Assembly: GCA_003194445.1 (NCBI GenBank) | Contig: PQXF01000003.1 | Location: forward strand, 62,001-126,000 | Source: Candidatus Methanogaster sp. | GTDB lineage: Archaea > Halobacteriota > Methanosarcinia > Methanosarcinales > Methanogasteraceae | Direction: 5' to 3' | DNA: 64,000 nt | In this document: positions 18,688 through 27,908 of the stretch, in pieces | How the letters are laid out: every line of letters starts with the position of its first letter | Numbering within the stretch: position 1 is the stretch's first letter | Made by a program: the position numbers and the translations under genes | Notes under the pieces: generated by a model | What the model was told of the DNA's origin: nothing | Seen by the model: the letters and a program-made list of their open reading frames with translations, nothing else | Database searches by the model: none

Positions 18688-19203
18688 TCATCCTGCTACT
18701 TCATATTCCCTAACATATAATAATAAACCATCATACCGAATTTCAGTACGGACTGTAGATCCTGCTTCCAATCCAAGAAGGGGTTTTTCGATTATTTCGG
18801 GAAATCTTCCAACTTTTGTAGTAAAAACAAAGTAATCTCCATCCTTATGGATTGGCTTGAAAATCTTATTCCCAGGCACAACTTGATGACTATCTGTTTG
18901 TTGAGTATCGTCTTCTGTTAATTGTTCTGATTCCATATCCCCGTCAGATTCGTTTATTGGAACGTATCTAATTTTTACGGGTCTTGCGGTAAGTAGGAAC
19001 AGAGTTTGGACTTCTTGTCCTTCATGCAGCGGATCATATTCTATTGGCGGTTTAGGTTTGGGCTGGGACTCTGAACCTTTATATCCGGAAGTTACGGTAG
19101 TCTTCCCTTCTGAGGATTCTTCTCCACTTGGCTGTTCGATTGGAGATTCTATAGTTTGTTCAGAATATCGTATATAATTAACAATTTTATCTATTCTAAC
19201 CAT
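18688..19203 (-). CDS. C-terminal part of a frameshifted lipoprotein
   Basis: 171 codons with no recognised domain: a Ser/Glu/Pro-rich linker then a beta-rich C-terminus. In this frame, protein-like sequence continues upstream past the nominal ATG (residues EICPDETDPFAPEPTECS and so on) until about 19308. There it would join the frame of the lipoprotein 19206-19562. The two are therefore best read as one exported protein of about 285 residues broken by a single-base frameshift near 19308. The stop lies 3 bases before the protease's likely ATG, suggesting an operon. Confidence 0.6.
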   Translation of the reverse strand: MVRIDKIVNYIRYSEQTIESPIEQPSGEESSEGKTTVTSGYKGSESQPKPKPPIEYDPLHEGQEVQTLFLLTARPVKIRYVPINESDGDMESEQLTEDDTQQTDSHQVVPGNKIFKPIHKDGDYFVFTTKVGRFPEIIEKPLLGLEAGSTVRTEIRYDGLLLYVREYEVAG

Positions 19204-19205
19204 TC

Positions 19206-19562
19206 CTAAATCTTTAGGATATGGTTCAATGCTACATTCTGTTGGTTCAGGAGCGAAAGGGTCTGTTTCATCAGGGCATATCTCGCCTTTGTTATTGACA
19301 TTATCGTAGCTTCAACAGTTCCAATATCGCTTATCATAGGTTTACCTCCAATTGTTTTAATGTAGTCTTGATATGTGACAAATTCTTCCGGATATATCAG
19401 TATTTCCTCTGACGATACCGGCGGAGCTGCATCTGGTGTTGCTGCCGGTGGTGTTACGTTCGGTTGCGGCGTCCCGATCTCTGATGTCTCCTGCACGCAC
19501 CCTGACAACACCGCAGCGATCAGCACTACGGACAAGATCGATATTGTGGTTCTGTTATTCAT
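19206..19562 (-). CDS. N-terminal part of a membrane-anchored lipoprotein (frameshifted)
   Basis: Start set at ATG 19562, preceded by AGAGGATC as ribosome site, not the ATG at 19604. N-terminus MNNRTTISILSVVLIAAVLSGC is a lipoprotein signal with a lipobox Cys, followed by a Pro/Ala/Thr-rich linker. The last 35 residues as read (after GTVEAT) look out of frame. The other frame from about 19308 continues smoothly into 18688-19203. Function unknown; presumably an extracellular partner of the adjacent protease. Confidence 0.6.
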   Translation of the reverse strand: MNNRTTISILSVVLIAAVLSGCVQETSEIGTPQPNVTPPAATPDAAPPVSSEEILIYPEEFVTYQDYIKTIGGKPMISDIGTVEATIMSITKARYALMKQTLSLLNQQNVALNHILKI

Positions 19563-19650
19563 GTTATTGATCCTCTGTTTTCTGTAATATTTAGCTACCC
19601 TCATTCACCACATTTAACCATTTCTGTTGCACCAGTACTTCCGAAACTAC

Positions 19651-19978
19651 CAGTAATTCCTGTTCCATCTACACTTTTGACCCTCAACTATTTGTGTCTA
19701 TATAACCGCTTGCTATTGATTTATTTTGTAATTGGACAAAGTGTGTTATGAAATGTTTACGAAATATGTGCAAAATGATGAAAGACCGCCCTCTCTTGCA
19801 TGCGTTTACAATCACAACGAAAATCGCTAACGGTGGGACTGTTTCTTTGTGATTTCGCGAACATTTTAGGTTATAAAACACTTCTATTTCATCGCATTAC
19901 ACGACAAATCGATATCGAGAGGCGGTGTAGTCCTACGGAATTCTGGATGAGGATGTTAAAAGAGAGCGGGAATTGCTG
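19651..19978 (-). mobile_element. 328-bp MITE-like element, copy 2, inverted, with 9-bp target duplication
   Basis: Same length and about 85 percent similar by eye to 12361-12688, in opposite orientation. Ends are CAGTAATTCCTG (left) and CGGGAATTGCTG (right). A perfect 9-bp duplication CGAAACTAC flanks it at 19642-19650 and 19979-19987. It lies about 90 bp upstream of the lipoprotein start and could have displaced that gene's promoter. Confidence 0.9.
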
Positions 19979-19987
19979 CGAAACTAC

Positions 19988-20270
19988 CGAGTTCCGAACA
20001 CAATTCCCAGCCACGCCACCATCCAGCCACGATCACCTCGCGAAAGTCCAGCGAAACCATCTCGAATCCACTCAATAGCGCAACGACACACCACCCGTCG
20101 GCAAAATAATCGAATTCTACCAAAATTCCATCGCGTTTCTCAGAAAAATCCTACCCACAACAGAAAGCTCCCGCTAACCACGAGCGCGGGTCAACACAAC
20201 CGTTCGGCCAATCGGACCAGCCGCAGATACTATACCAGACCCAGACACCGCCGCAATTCTAATTCTCTAC
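19988..20270. other. Intergenic sequence between two MITE copies
   Basis: About 280 bases rich in short A/C words with no credible gene on either strand and no repeat matches elsewhere in the window. Confidence 0.4.
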
Positions 20271-20450
20271 CAGCAATTCCCGTTATTGCTGTAAACGCAT
20301 ACAAGCGAAGGCTTGTTTCTTTGACGTTTCGTAAATATTTTATGATATTGCGTGCTTCTACTCGCCACATCACAAGGTAAATCAACGACGAGCGGCATTA
20401 TAATTTCAGACAGCTTGGATGAAAACAAAATAAGAGAGCGGGAATTGCTG
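20271..20450 (+). mobile_element. 180-bp deletion derivative of the MITE-like element
   Basis: Begins CAGCAATTCCCG and ends CGGGAATTGCTG, the perfect form of the terminal repeats. The interior matches the second half of the 328-bp element (CTGTAAACGCAT, TTTCGTAAA, CATCACAA, AAATCAAC-G) with the first third missing. No 9-bp flanking duplication was found, so it may have formed by recombination or be old. It ends 3 bp from the stop of the glycosyltransferase gene. Confidence 0.8.
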
Positions 20451-20453
20451 ACA

Positions 20454-21506
20454 TCACCCCTTAAGAACCTTCTTGAAGTACTCCAGATACTGCTTTGCCA
20501 TAACTTCCCTTGAAAAATGCTCTTCGACGCGTCTTCGGCATTCGTGAGGATCAATCTCGCTTACCTTATCGGCAACGATGATCTCCTGCATCTCATCTAA
20601 CGCATCGCAGAGAAAGCCCGTCACACCATCCACTATCTGGTCGGTCAAGCCGCCGCTCCGAAGCGCGATCACAGGCGTTCCGCAGCACATTGCCTCTGCG
20701 GCATGTAGACCGAATATCTCCATGAACGGATACATCGGAAGTGAGATCACGGCTTTTGCGTTCTGGAGAAACTCTACCTTCTCTTCGTGTGACATGGTAC
20801 CTTTATACCGCACCTGAGCGCCGTTGCACCGGGATTTTACGTCTTCGACGTATTCCTGACTGATAACGAAACGATCTTCGCCGCATACATCCCCGCAAGC
20901 ACCCGAATCTTTAATCAATTGGACGAACTCAAGACTTCCTTTCTCGCGGCATATCCTGTTGGCAAACATGTAACGATCCCCTTTCTCGGCTTTGAATGGA
21001 TACAACCTGGTATTTATGCCATGCGGGATGCATTTACATGACATCCCAAGGTAATTTGAGACGCTCATCGCCTGAGCACGGGACGCTGCGATGAAATGTG
21101 AACTGTCAGGTACCGGCACGGCTCTATTCCATTCACACGGCGCATGGAATACATGGAAGATGTTTGCATCAGGGTGTGCCATTTCATAATCGTATATCGG
21201 ATCAAATTTGGTATTATCAACGATGATGTCGTAATCATCCAGATATTTTTCATAAATTTGATATGCGTCCTTTTCCCTAGCAATCCAATCATGATACATA
21301 TCCTGCGACTCCTCCACAGTCTCTATGACCTTTAATTTCGGGAGGTTCTCAGGAAATACCGAACCTTTGCAACACGCGACAGCAACCTCCTCAACCTCAT
21401 TGAATCCAGAGAGCGATGTTGCCAGATCCCCTACAACAAGTTCAGTTCCGCCATATTTCCTGAAATCAACCGTCTTTTCCGCAGACGAAATGATAAATAT
21501 ATTCAT
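20454..21506 (-). CDS. Glycosyltransferase family 4 (GT-B fold)
   Basis: 350 aa retaining glycosyltransferase. The N-terminal GGTELVVGDLA is the acceptor-side glycine motif and the C-terminal EIFGLHAAEAMCCGTPVIA is the E-x7-E nucleotide-sugar motif of family GT4. A cytoplasmic enzyme transferring a sugar from an NDP-sugar; the donor is not readable. It overlaps the glycosidase gene upstream by 4 bases (ATGA), so the two form an operon likely concerned with a storage polysaccharide or compatible-solute glucan. Confidence 0.88.
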   Translation of the reverse strand: MNIFIISSAEKTVDFRKYGGTELVVGDLATSLSGFNEVEEVAVACCKGSVFPENLPKLKVIETVEESQDMYHDWIAREKDAYQIYEKYLDDYDIIVDNTKFDPIYDYEMAHPDANIFHVFHAPCEWNRAVPVPDSSHFIAASRAQAMSVSNYLGMSCKCIPHGINTRLYPFKAEKGDRYMFANRICREKGSLEFVQLIKDSGACGDVCGEDRFVISQEYVEDVKSRCNGAQVRYKGTMSHEEKVEFLQNAKAVISLPMYPFMEIFGLHAAEAMCCGTPVIALRSGGLTDQIVDGVTGFLCDALDEMQEIIVADKVSEIDPHECRRRVEEHFSREVMAKQYLEYFKKVLKG

Positions 21507-23818
21507 TTGTCACCACTTATCCTATATATTATATTTTTAATCCCCCTCTTATCCAGTATGTCCTCTTTCTCCAGTGGAAATCTCAGCATGACTTTTGTAT
21601 ACTTTCCTTTGATTGTTTCGGTTGCCACATCCACTTTAACACCATTGATTGTTGCACTTGGGTGATCTGCAATCACTGGAACAACGACACCGAAATCTAC
21701 GCCGATGGTGTTACCTTCATTTCTGATGCTCGCCACGACATCAGCACCATCCCATTTCAACTCAAAGTATAATAAACTTTCGCCGACCGCAAGTCTATCA
21801 ACCGATATGCCCCAGTCACGGGTAAGGTACGGGCAGATCGTGACGCTTTCCGGAGCGTGCGGCGTAACTCCGAGAAGTCCGCGAACGACCGTGTGTAGAT
21901 AGATCGTTGCAGACCACGCCTGAACGAAGCATCCGGCAGGATCTTCCTCCCCTGATGGCTCAGGCGCCACATCTCCTGACAGGACCTCCTTAAAGTACAA
22001 CTTGGAGAACCGCTGCATCTCGGTCATCTGGTATGTCTTCAAAAAACCCTCTTTGAAATTTCCATGAGAAAACTCGGAATACGCAACCCAGCCAGTGACA
22101 AAGGGCCAGACACCGCCTTTCTGGTAACTTTTCCCGTCATACTCGGGATCGCTCCGTGCGCGGGTCCTGACGCCCCATGATGTTGTGAACTCGTCGCTTT
22201 CCATCCATCTAAGGATGCTTTCTGCTTTATCAGGTTCGATAATATCGAAAAATGCCGGAATGACAGCGTTCACAGTCATATCCTTCTTCAGTGTGCCGTC
22301 CGGCTGTATCGTGTCATACAAAAACCCGTACGCTTCGTCCCAGTACCGCTCGACGATGAGCGACTTGAGTTCATCGTAGCGCACCATACACGCCTCTGCG
22401 AGATCGTTGTCGCCGAACTCACGTGCGATCTCTGCTCCGCACTTGAATGCATGCCCGAATATCGCCTGAACATCGACCCCCGACTTTCCCCGGAAGTACG
22501 AGTCCATCCACTGTATATCGATAAGAAAACCCTCGGGCCCGTGCTCGATCAAACCATCGTCGTCGCGGTCTGCCTTCACGCACCAGCCAAGCGCCTTTAC
22601 CATGTTGTCGTAGAGATACCTGACAAAATTCTTGTCTCCCGACCATTTGTAATAATCATAAAGTGCTATCACAAAGAGCGGGGTCGCATCGACGCTGTAG
22701 TAGTAGATCGATCCGTCCATTCTGACCTCATGTGGAATCTCTCCCTTGTAGAATGGAACCCTCACCGCGTCCTCGCCATCGGCCTTTGCCTGAAACCGTG
22801 CAAGCAGCGCGAGCGCGGATTGTGATGCCTGAAAGTCCCCTATGCAGTTACTCCCGAATATAGTCCATGCGATATCCCTTCCAAAGTATATTGGAAAATG
22901 TGGCAGCCCGGCCATGAACCCGAGACCATATCCGTGCTGGTAATGCTTCAGAAGCAGCATCCCGATACTTGAACGAACAAAAGCATCATCGACGTCCTTG
23001 ATCCCTGATTCAAAGCGCAATGCCGTCCGTAGATATCCGATATACGCGTCTATCGTATCGCCCAACAATTTCCTGGTTGAACCGATCATCTCCTCATACT
23101 CTTCGATCAACCTGTGGTATGTCGCATCTCCACCAGCCAGCACAAACTTGATCTCAACCGTGTCGCCTGCATCGATCTCGATCTTGTAACACATAACAGA
23201 ACTGCCCACACAGTGATCCCTGGGACCTGGAAATCCATCACGATCCTTGCATTCGTTGATATCGGCGACGTCGCAGCACACATACGCAGGTTCACGATCC
23301 GAGCCAAAGAGCAGCATCCAGTTCGGTCGCCTATGGTGGCGCACAAGGATCATTCTCCTGCGCGCATCATACGTTCCGAGATATTTCTTCTCCTTCCACA
23401 CATCTCCGGTCTGTTTCAGTTCCCATTCGAGATTTGCGACCGGGTTTGCTATGAAATTAAATGCTACCTTTGCAGCCCCACTGTTCTTAATCTCAAAGAT
23501 CCAGCAGACACCCCTTTTGAATTTCGGGACGAACAGACGTTGATTGATGGATAGTTCTCCGACCTCAAACATTCTCTCGACATCGCCGCCGAATGCAAAC
23601 TCTCGGCAGAAGTCGGGCAGCCAGTCGATCAGCGCCTCGTCATCCATTGATATACCAAAGTTCACAGCATCCGCGATCTTAAGCGGCAGGTTCCAGATGC
23701 CGTTCCATCTACCTTCGAATCTCCCGTTTTTATGACCGATGACATAAACCCTCAGACCGGTCGTGAGAACATCCGATTCAAATGCTCCCCTATCACGCCA
23801 TTTCATCGTTTCCATCAT
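21503..23818 (-). CDS. Glycogen debranching-type glycosidase (amylo-alpha-1,6-glucosidase family)
   Basis: 771 aa. An N-terminal beta-sandwich (GDE N-terminal type, about residues 1-250) is followed by an alpha/alpha barrel. Barrel motifs include the FGRDIAWTIFG loop near residue 310, SVDATPLFVIALYDYY near 375, DDDGLIEHGP, YQKGGVWPFVTGW near 575, and a C-terminal AWSATIYLHTVVRGLLGV. These match archaeal debranching enzymes acting on alpha-1,6 branches of glucans, a cytoplasmic task. Three clustered possible ATGs (23818, 23815, 23806) leave the start slightly uncertain. Overlaps the GT4 gene by 4 bases. Confidence 0.85.
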   Translation of the reverse strand: MMETMKWRDRGAFESDVLTTGLRVYVIGHKNGRFEGRWNGIWNLPLKIADAVNFGISMDDEALIDWLPDFCREFAFGGDVERMFEVGELSINQRLFVPKFKRGVCWIFEIKNSGAAKVAFNFIANPVANLEWELKQTGDVWKEKKYLGTYDARRRMILVRHHRRPNWMLLFGSDREPAYVCCDVADINECKDRDGFPGPRDHCVGSSVMCYKIEIDAGDTVEIKFVLAGGDATYHRLIEEYEEMIGSTRKLLGDTIDAYIGYLRTALRFESGIKDVDDAFVRSSIGMLLLKHYQHGYGLGFMAGLPHFPIYFGRDIAWTIFGSNCIGDFQASQSALALLARFQAKADGEDAVRVPFYKGEIPHEVRMDGSIYYYSVDATPLFVIALYDYYKWSGDKNFVRYLYDNMVKALGWCVKADRDDDGLIEHGPEGFLIDIQWMDSYFRGKSGVDVQAIFGHAFKCGAEIAREFGDNDLAEACMVRYDELKSLIVERYWDEAYGFLYDTIQPDGTLKKDMTVNAVIPAFFDIIEPDKAESILRWMESDEFTTSWGVRTRARSDPEYDGKSYQKGGVWPFVTGWVAYSEFSHGNFKEGFLKTYQMTEMQRFSKLYFKEVLSGDVAPEPSGEEDPAGCFVQAWSATIYLHTVVRGLLGVTPHAPESVTICPYLTRDWGISVDRLAVGESLLYFELKWDGADVVASIRNEGNTIGVDFGVVVPVIADHPSATINGVKVDVATETIKGKYTKVMLRFPLEKEDILDKRGIKNIIYRISGDK

Positions 23819-23939
23819 TGAACACTCCCGATTTAGGATTACCGTGTAAAAGTAGTAGTGCTTCTATATTATCTCTTTGTGAAGTTTGACGTTGCAGGGC
23901 ACAGGTATCACCAGTCAGGTTTAACAGTTCCGGAGAACT

Positions 23940-24968
23940 ATGTCAGAGACTATGCGAACCATCAGCTGGGACTGTGGCAGGATAACCACAATCGACCAGA
24001 CCCTGCTTCCGGTGGAGTACAGAGTGATCGAATGCAAAACCGTCCATACACTCTGCGAGGCGATCGTTTCGCTCCGCATCCGGGGTGCGCCCGCGCTCGG
24101 TGCTGCCGGTGGCTACGGGGTCGCACTTGCAGCGCATACCAGTACCGCAAGTACGCTTCAAGAGTTCATGCGTGATCTTGAGATCGAATCAGACCGGATC
24201 AGAAGGACAAGACCGACTGCGATCAATCTTACATGGGGTGTCGATCGCGTGATTGCTGCTGTCAGAAGAGCAGGTAGCATCGATGAAGCGAGGAAAATCG
24301 CAATCTCTGAGGCAACCGCAATCGCTGACGAGGACGTGGAGCGAAACGCGCAGCTTAGCAGACACGGAGAATCGCTCTTTGAGGATGGCGATACCGTGCT
24401 GACGCATTGCAATGCAGGCAGACTTGCATGCGTGGATATCGGGACCGCGCTTGGTGTGATCCGGGCGGCGGTAGAAGAGGGGAAGGAAATATCTGTCGTC
24501 TCATGTGAGACCCGCCCGCTCAACCAGGGGAGCAGGCTCACGGTCTGGGAGCTGATGCAGGATAAGATACCGGTCACCCTGATCCCGGATTCTGCCGCAG
24601 GCATGATGATGCGGAAAGGATCGATCGACAAAGTGATCGTTGGCGCGGACCGGATCACAAGGGATGCGGTCTTTAACAAGATCGGGACGTATACCCATTC
24701 GGTGCTTGCAAAAGAGCATAAGGTGCCGTTTTATGTTGCAGCACCGATCTCAACGTTCGATCCTACCGGGCTTGAGCGCGATGTCACGATCGAAGAGCGG
24801 GATCCCGATGAACTGCGGCGCATCCATGATGTGACGATTGCGCCAGCAGATGCAGCGGTGTATAATCCCGCGTTCGATGCAACGCCTGTAGATAACGTTA
24901 CTGCTGTTATCACTGAAGACGGGGTGGCGTATCCCGAATCCAAATCGTGGAATGACCTCTTTTCTTAG
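23940..24968 (+). CDS. mtnA: S-methyl-5-thioribose-1-phosphate isomerase
   Basis: 342 aa, full length. The aIF2B/MtnA fold motifs RIRGAPALGAAGGYG and ETRPLNQGSRLTVWEL are present. The catalytic Cys is C157 in THCNAGRLA and the Asp is D237 in VGADRIT, both diagnostic for MtnA over eIF2B subunits. It isomerises methylthioribose-1-phosphate to the ribulose form in methionine salvage. In methanogens it may also serve 5-deoxyribose phosphate disposal. It overlaps the convergent DUF4013 gene by 4 bases. Confidence 0.93.
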   Translation: MSETMRTISWDCGRITTIDQTLLPVEYRVIECKTVHTLCEAIVSLRIRGAPALGAAGGYGVALAAHTSTASTLQEFMRDLEIESDRIRRTRPTAINLTWGVDRVIAAVRRAGSIDEARKIAISEATAIADEDVERNAQLSRHGESLFEDGDTVLTHCNAGRLACVDIGTALGVIRAAVEEGKEISVVSCETRPLNQGSRLTVWELMQDKIPVTLIPDSAAGMMMRKGSIDKVIVGADRITRDAVFNKIGTYTHSVLAKEHKVPFYVAAPISTFDPTGLERDVTIEERDPDELRRIHDVTIAPADAAVYNPAFDATPVDNVTAVITEDGVAYPESKSWNDLFS

Positions 24969-25645
24969 ATTCCTTCTCTGTATATCAGGCCGATTGCCCT
25001 GCATTGGAAGATGAGTGCATACGGGGCTATCAACAGAAGATACACTATAAATCCTAAAATCGGAATAAGTGCGATGAGCGTCCCAACAACCGAAAACAGC
25101 ATTGCTATAATAGTAAGAACGATATACCAGATAATATATCTGCCCCAACCGATCGATCCGATTATTCGTAGAATCTCACCGAATCTGAATGCTGCTCCAA
25201 GTTCGCCTGTATGCGCCATATTTGCAATCCCCATGTTCGCAATAACCGATATGACTATCGCCAGGAGAACCCCGAGTAAGAATAACCCGGACCCTGTTAA
25301 AAGGGCAATAACGGATGCTCCGCCACTCATCATATCACCTGCCGTAATCGAAGCAATAACTGGCATTATACCCATCACCATCAGTATCCCGGGTATCAAG
25401 AAATATCCTATCACCGCAACCAGATACTTCAACCCGTCTACAATCATTGTGCCCAACTCATCGAATGCTGGCGGTTCAGCCTCTCCCTCTACCGATTTCC
25501 CAATCACCCTCAATGCATACCCAATCACTATGAGTAATGGTATGATCAGGATCGAAAATAGAAATGATATGCCAAGCACAGCAACTCGTTTCAGGTTTTT
25601 CGAAGGGTACCCCAACGAATCACTAAATATGTCTCCAATATCCAT
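24965..25645 (-). CDS. DUF4013 family integral membrane protein
   Basis: 226 aa with about five strongly hydrophobic helices (for example residues 22-42, 75-98, 108-135, 170-190, 195-212) and the DUF4013 N-terminus MDIGDIFSDSLGYPSKN. No catalytic residues stand out. Function unknown; these proteins are common in methanogenic Euryarchaeota. Convergent with mtnA. Confidence 0.8.
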   Translation of the reverse strand: MDIGDIFSDSLGYPSKNLKRVAVLGISFLFSILIIPLLIVIGYALRVIGKSVEGEAEPPAFDELGTMIVDGLKYLVAVIGYFLIPGILMVMGIMPVIASITAGDMMSGGASVIALLTGSGLFLLGVLLAIVISVIANMGIANMAHTGELGAAFRFGEILRIIGSIGWGRYIIWYIVLTIIAMLFSVVGTLIALIPILGFIVYLLLIAPYALIFQCRAIGLIYREGI

Positions 25646-25826
25646 GTATCCACCTCTTGTTTTGTTTTCCTCGTAATCTTACGAGGATTAAGCACGTGTT
25701 GGTTTCATAGTATATATGTTTATCTATCCCTGCACCTCCTGGTCGTATTCGCGGCTTTGTGGTTAATATGACCCTCCTTCCAACCGAACCGGACGCGAAG
25801 TTTCTCTCATTTGGCGATCACCATAA

Positions 25827-25836
25827 CATATAAATA
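25827..25836 (+). promoter_or_regulatory. Archaeal TATA box of the lamin-tail protein gene
   Basis: CATATAAATA centred 27 bases before the ATG at 25859. With the usual 25-27 base spacing transcription would start at or next to the ATG, so the mRNA is probably leaderless. Confidence 0.55.
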
Positions 25837-25858
25837 GCAACCACTCGATGATCCTGAT

Positions 25859-27589
25859 ATGGTTGCACCCACCACGAAAAAAGCTGCCGTTGTACTATTT
25901 TTGGTGGCGGTTGTGGTGGTTGCACTGGCGATGCTCGCCAATACCAGCAAAGATGAAGCGCAACAGCAACCTGATCCTTTTCGTTTCCGCTTTTACGGGA
26001 ATGTTAGCATCGAGGGCGCGCCTGCGCCTGCGCAGACCCACCTCCTTGTAAAGATCGGGGACAATATCTGTGGTGGTACGGACATCACTGTACCTGGGTG
26101 GTACGATCTCAATGTATTTGCACATCCTGATACCGATGAATATGTCTCATTCTGGATACAAACGCCATCGATGGAATGCGCAGTACCGGTAGATCAGAAA
26201 CGGACACTGCCGATGAGCCGGGAGTGCTTACTTGACATCACAGTCGCAACCGATGATTCCAATGACACAGTTTTACAGACCGGAATCTCTGATGACCTGC
26301 ATGCGGCATCACCAGCGGCAACCCATAGTGCCAATACATCGGTCAATAACACAGCAGATCCCGCGCAAGGATATGATCCTATGCTGTGGGATGTAGTGAT
26401 CAATGAGGTTATGTGGGACGGGAAAGAGTACATCGAACTATATAGCACGCTCGATCGCACCATCTGCATCGGAAACTGGACTATTACGAGGGGTGTTGGG
26501 GCGGTCAATGACACCATCGATATCACAATCGAACCGGGTGCGATCATAGCATCGCATGGCTATTACCTGATCGCGGAAATGGATGCCACGACCTGCGAAC
26601 CGGATCAGATCTCAAACATGGTACTCAAAAAAAGCGGAGAGGTTCTGCAACTCTTTGGTGGCGTTCCAACGATCTCGGAGAGGGTCGATATCGTGAACCG
26701 GGATGGGAACTGGTTTGCCGGGAAGGATGATGCTGTCGGACAGTCGATGGAGCGAATCTCACCGGTGGATGGCACAAATCCGGATAACTGGCACACATCA
26801 CAGGGATATGAGTGTGGGCGCATCGGAACACCCGGGGTTGCGAATTCCATTCCGGACAAGACTCCTCCGAATATAACACTTGTCAACGATTTTATCGACG
26901 TAAACGATGATATCGTGTTCTCTTTCAATGAACCGATCGACATCCCGACATTCTTCATATCGGTGGTCGGCCCTTATCACAGCATGATACTAAGGTACAC
27001 CATCACCTGTGGCGGATCCGGGCTGAGCGCTTCATTCGATCCGGACAATCCGCTTCAGGTCGGAACATACAGCGTCCGTGTGAAATGCAGGGATCCGTCC
27101 GATAACCTTGCAGAGCAGGATTTCGTTCTGACGGTTGTGGATTCTGGCGAACCCGGACCCTCGCCCACACCCACCGCTACACCTACTCCTACTCCCCCGC
27201 CCTCGTCCGCTCCAAAGATCGTGATCAACGAACTGATGCCAAACCCGATAGGGGCGGATCGTGGAAACGAGACTATGGAACTGTACAACTGTGGCGATGA
27301 GCCGGTCGATATCGGTGGATGGGTTCTCAAAAACGAGGATGGCGATACATACAATATTCCTGCAGGCACGACCATCGAGCCGCATGGATATTACCTGACG
27401 ACAAAGATACAACTTGACAACGACGGCGGGCAGGTGCTTCTGTACCATAATGGCGAGGAGGTCGACAGCAGCATTGAATATACGCATTCGACAGAAGGTA
27501 TTTCGTGGCAGCGACGAATCGACGGGTGCGATACCGACAGCGATGGTGACTGGATCGAGCGCGATTCCACTTTTGGCCTATCTGGGTGA
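25859..27589 (+). CDS. Secreted protein with two lamin-tail domains
   Basis: 576 aa. An N-terminal hydrophobic segment (residues 8-26, after TTKK) is a signal anchor. Two lamin-tail (LTD) domains are seen: one opens DVVINEVMWDGKEYIELY near residue 180, the other KIVINELMPN near residue 453. They are joined by an Ig-like stretch and a linker of Pro-Thr repeats (PSPTPTATPTPTPPP) near residue 435. The last residues DTDSDGDW are acidic and calcium-site-like. LTD domains in secreted archaeal proteins are thought to bind nucleic acid or the cell surface; the role is not established. No operon partners. Confidence 0.8.
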   Translation: MVAPTTKKAAVVLFLVAVVVVALAMLANTSKDEAQQQPDPFRFRFYGNVSIEGAPAPAQTHLLVKIGDNICGGTDITVPGWYDLNVFAHPDTDEYVSFWIQTPSMECAVPVDQKRTLPMSRECLLDITVATDDSNDTVLQTGISDDLHAASPAATHSANTSVNNTADPAQGYDPMLWDVVINEVMWDGKEYIELYSTLDRTICIGNWTITRGVGAVNDTIDITIEPGAIIASHGYYLIAEMDATTCEPDQISNMVLKKSGEVLQLFGGVPTISERVDIVNRDGNWFAGKDDAVGQSMERISPVDGTNPDNWHTSQGYECGRIGTPGVANSIPDKTPPNITLVNDFIDVNDDIVFSFNEPIDIPTFFISVVGPYHSMILRYTITCGGSGLSASFDPDNPLQVGTYSVRVKCRDPSDNLAEQDFVLTVVDSGEPGPSPTPTATPTPTPPPSSAPKIVINELMPNPIGADRGNETMELYNCGDEPVDIGGWVLKNEDGDTYNIPAGTTIEPHGYYLTTKIQLDNDGGQVLLYHNGEEVDSSIEYTHSTEGISWQRRIDGCDTDSDGDWIERDSTFGLSG

Positions 27590-27908
27590 CGGCACGGAGT
27601 AGCGCGAACCGGCACAATCGAAAACTCCAGTAAAAATACTCTGATTTTGTGGTAACCAAATTCGCACAATCGAAGTATTCAGTGAAGACACTCCGGTTTT
27701 GTGGAAAGTAGATTCGTGCGATTCGCGGATTCGTCACCATTCGTGAATGCGAGAGCATCGGTGCAGCCATCTCCTGGTGCTGATTTTATCACGACTATGA
27801 GAACGTACATATTCACCCTCACCACCATCAGACAGCATCTGAAAGTCTCCGATCTCCACCGATTACATTTATACGTCTTGACCCACATATATTCAATCGG
27901 CGGTAACC
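27590..27908. repeat. Intergenic stretch with paired 52-bp imperfect repeats
   Basis: Two copies of a 52-base unit start at 27612 and 27664 (GCACAATCGAA, then TCAGTGAA/CCAGTAAA, then TTTTGTGG). A weaker third start, GTGCGATTCG, follows at 27716. A TATA-like CATTTATACG at about 27867 probably drives the next gene. No coding region was recognised. Confidence 0.5.
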
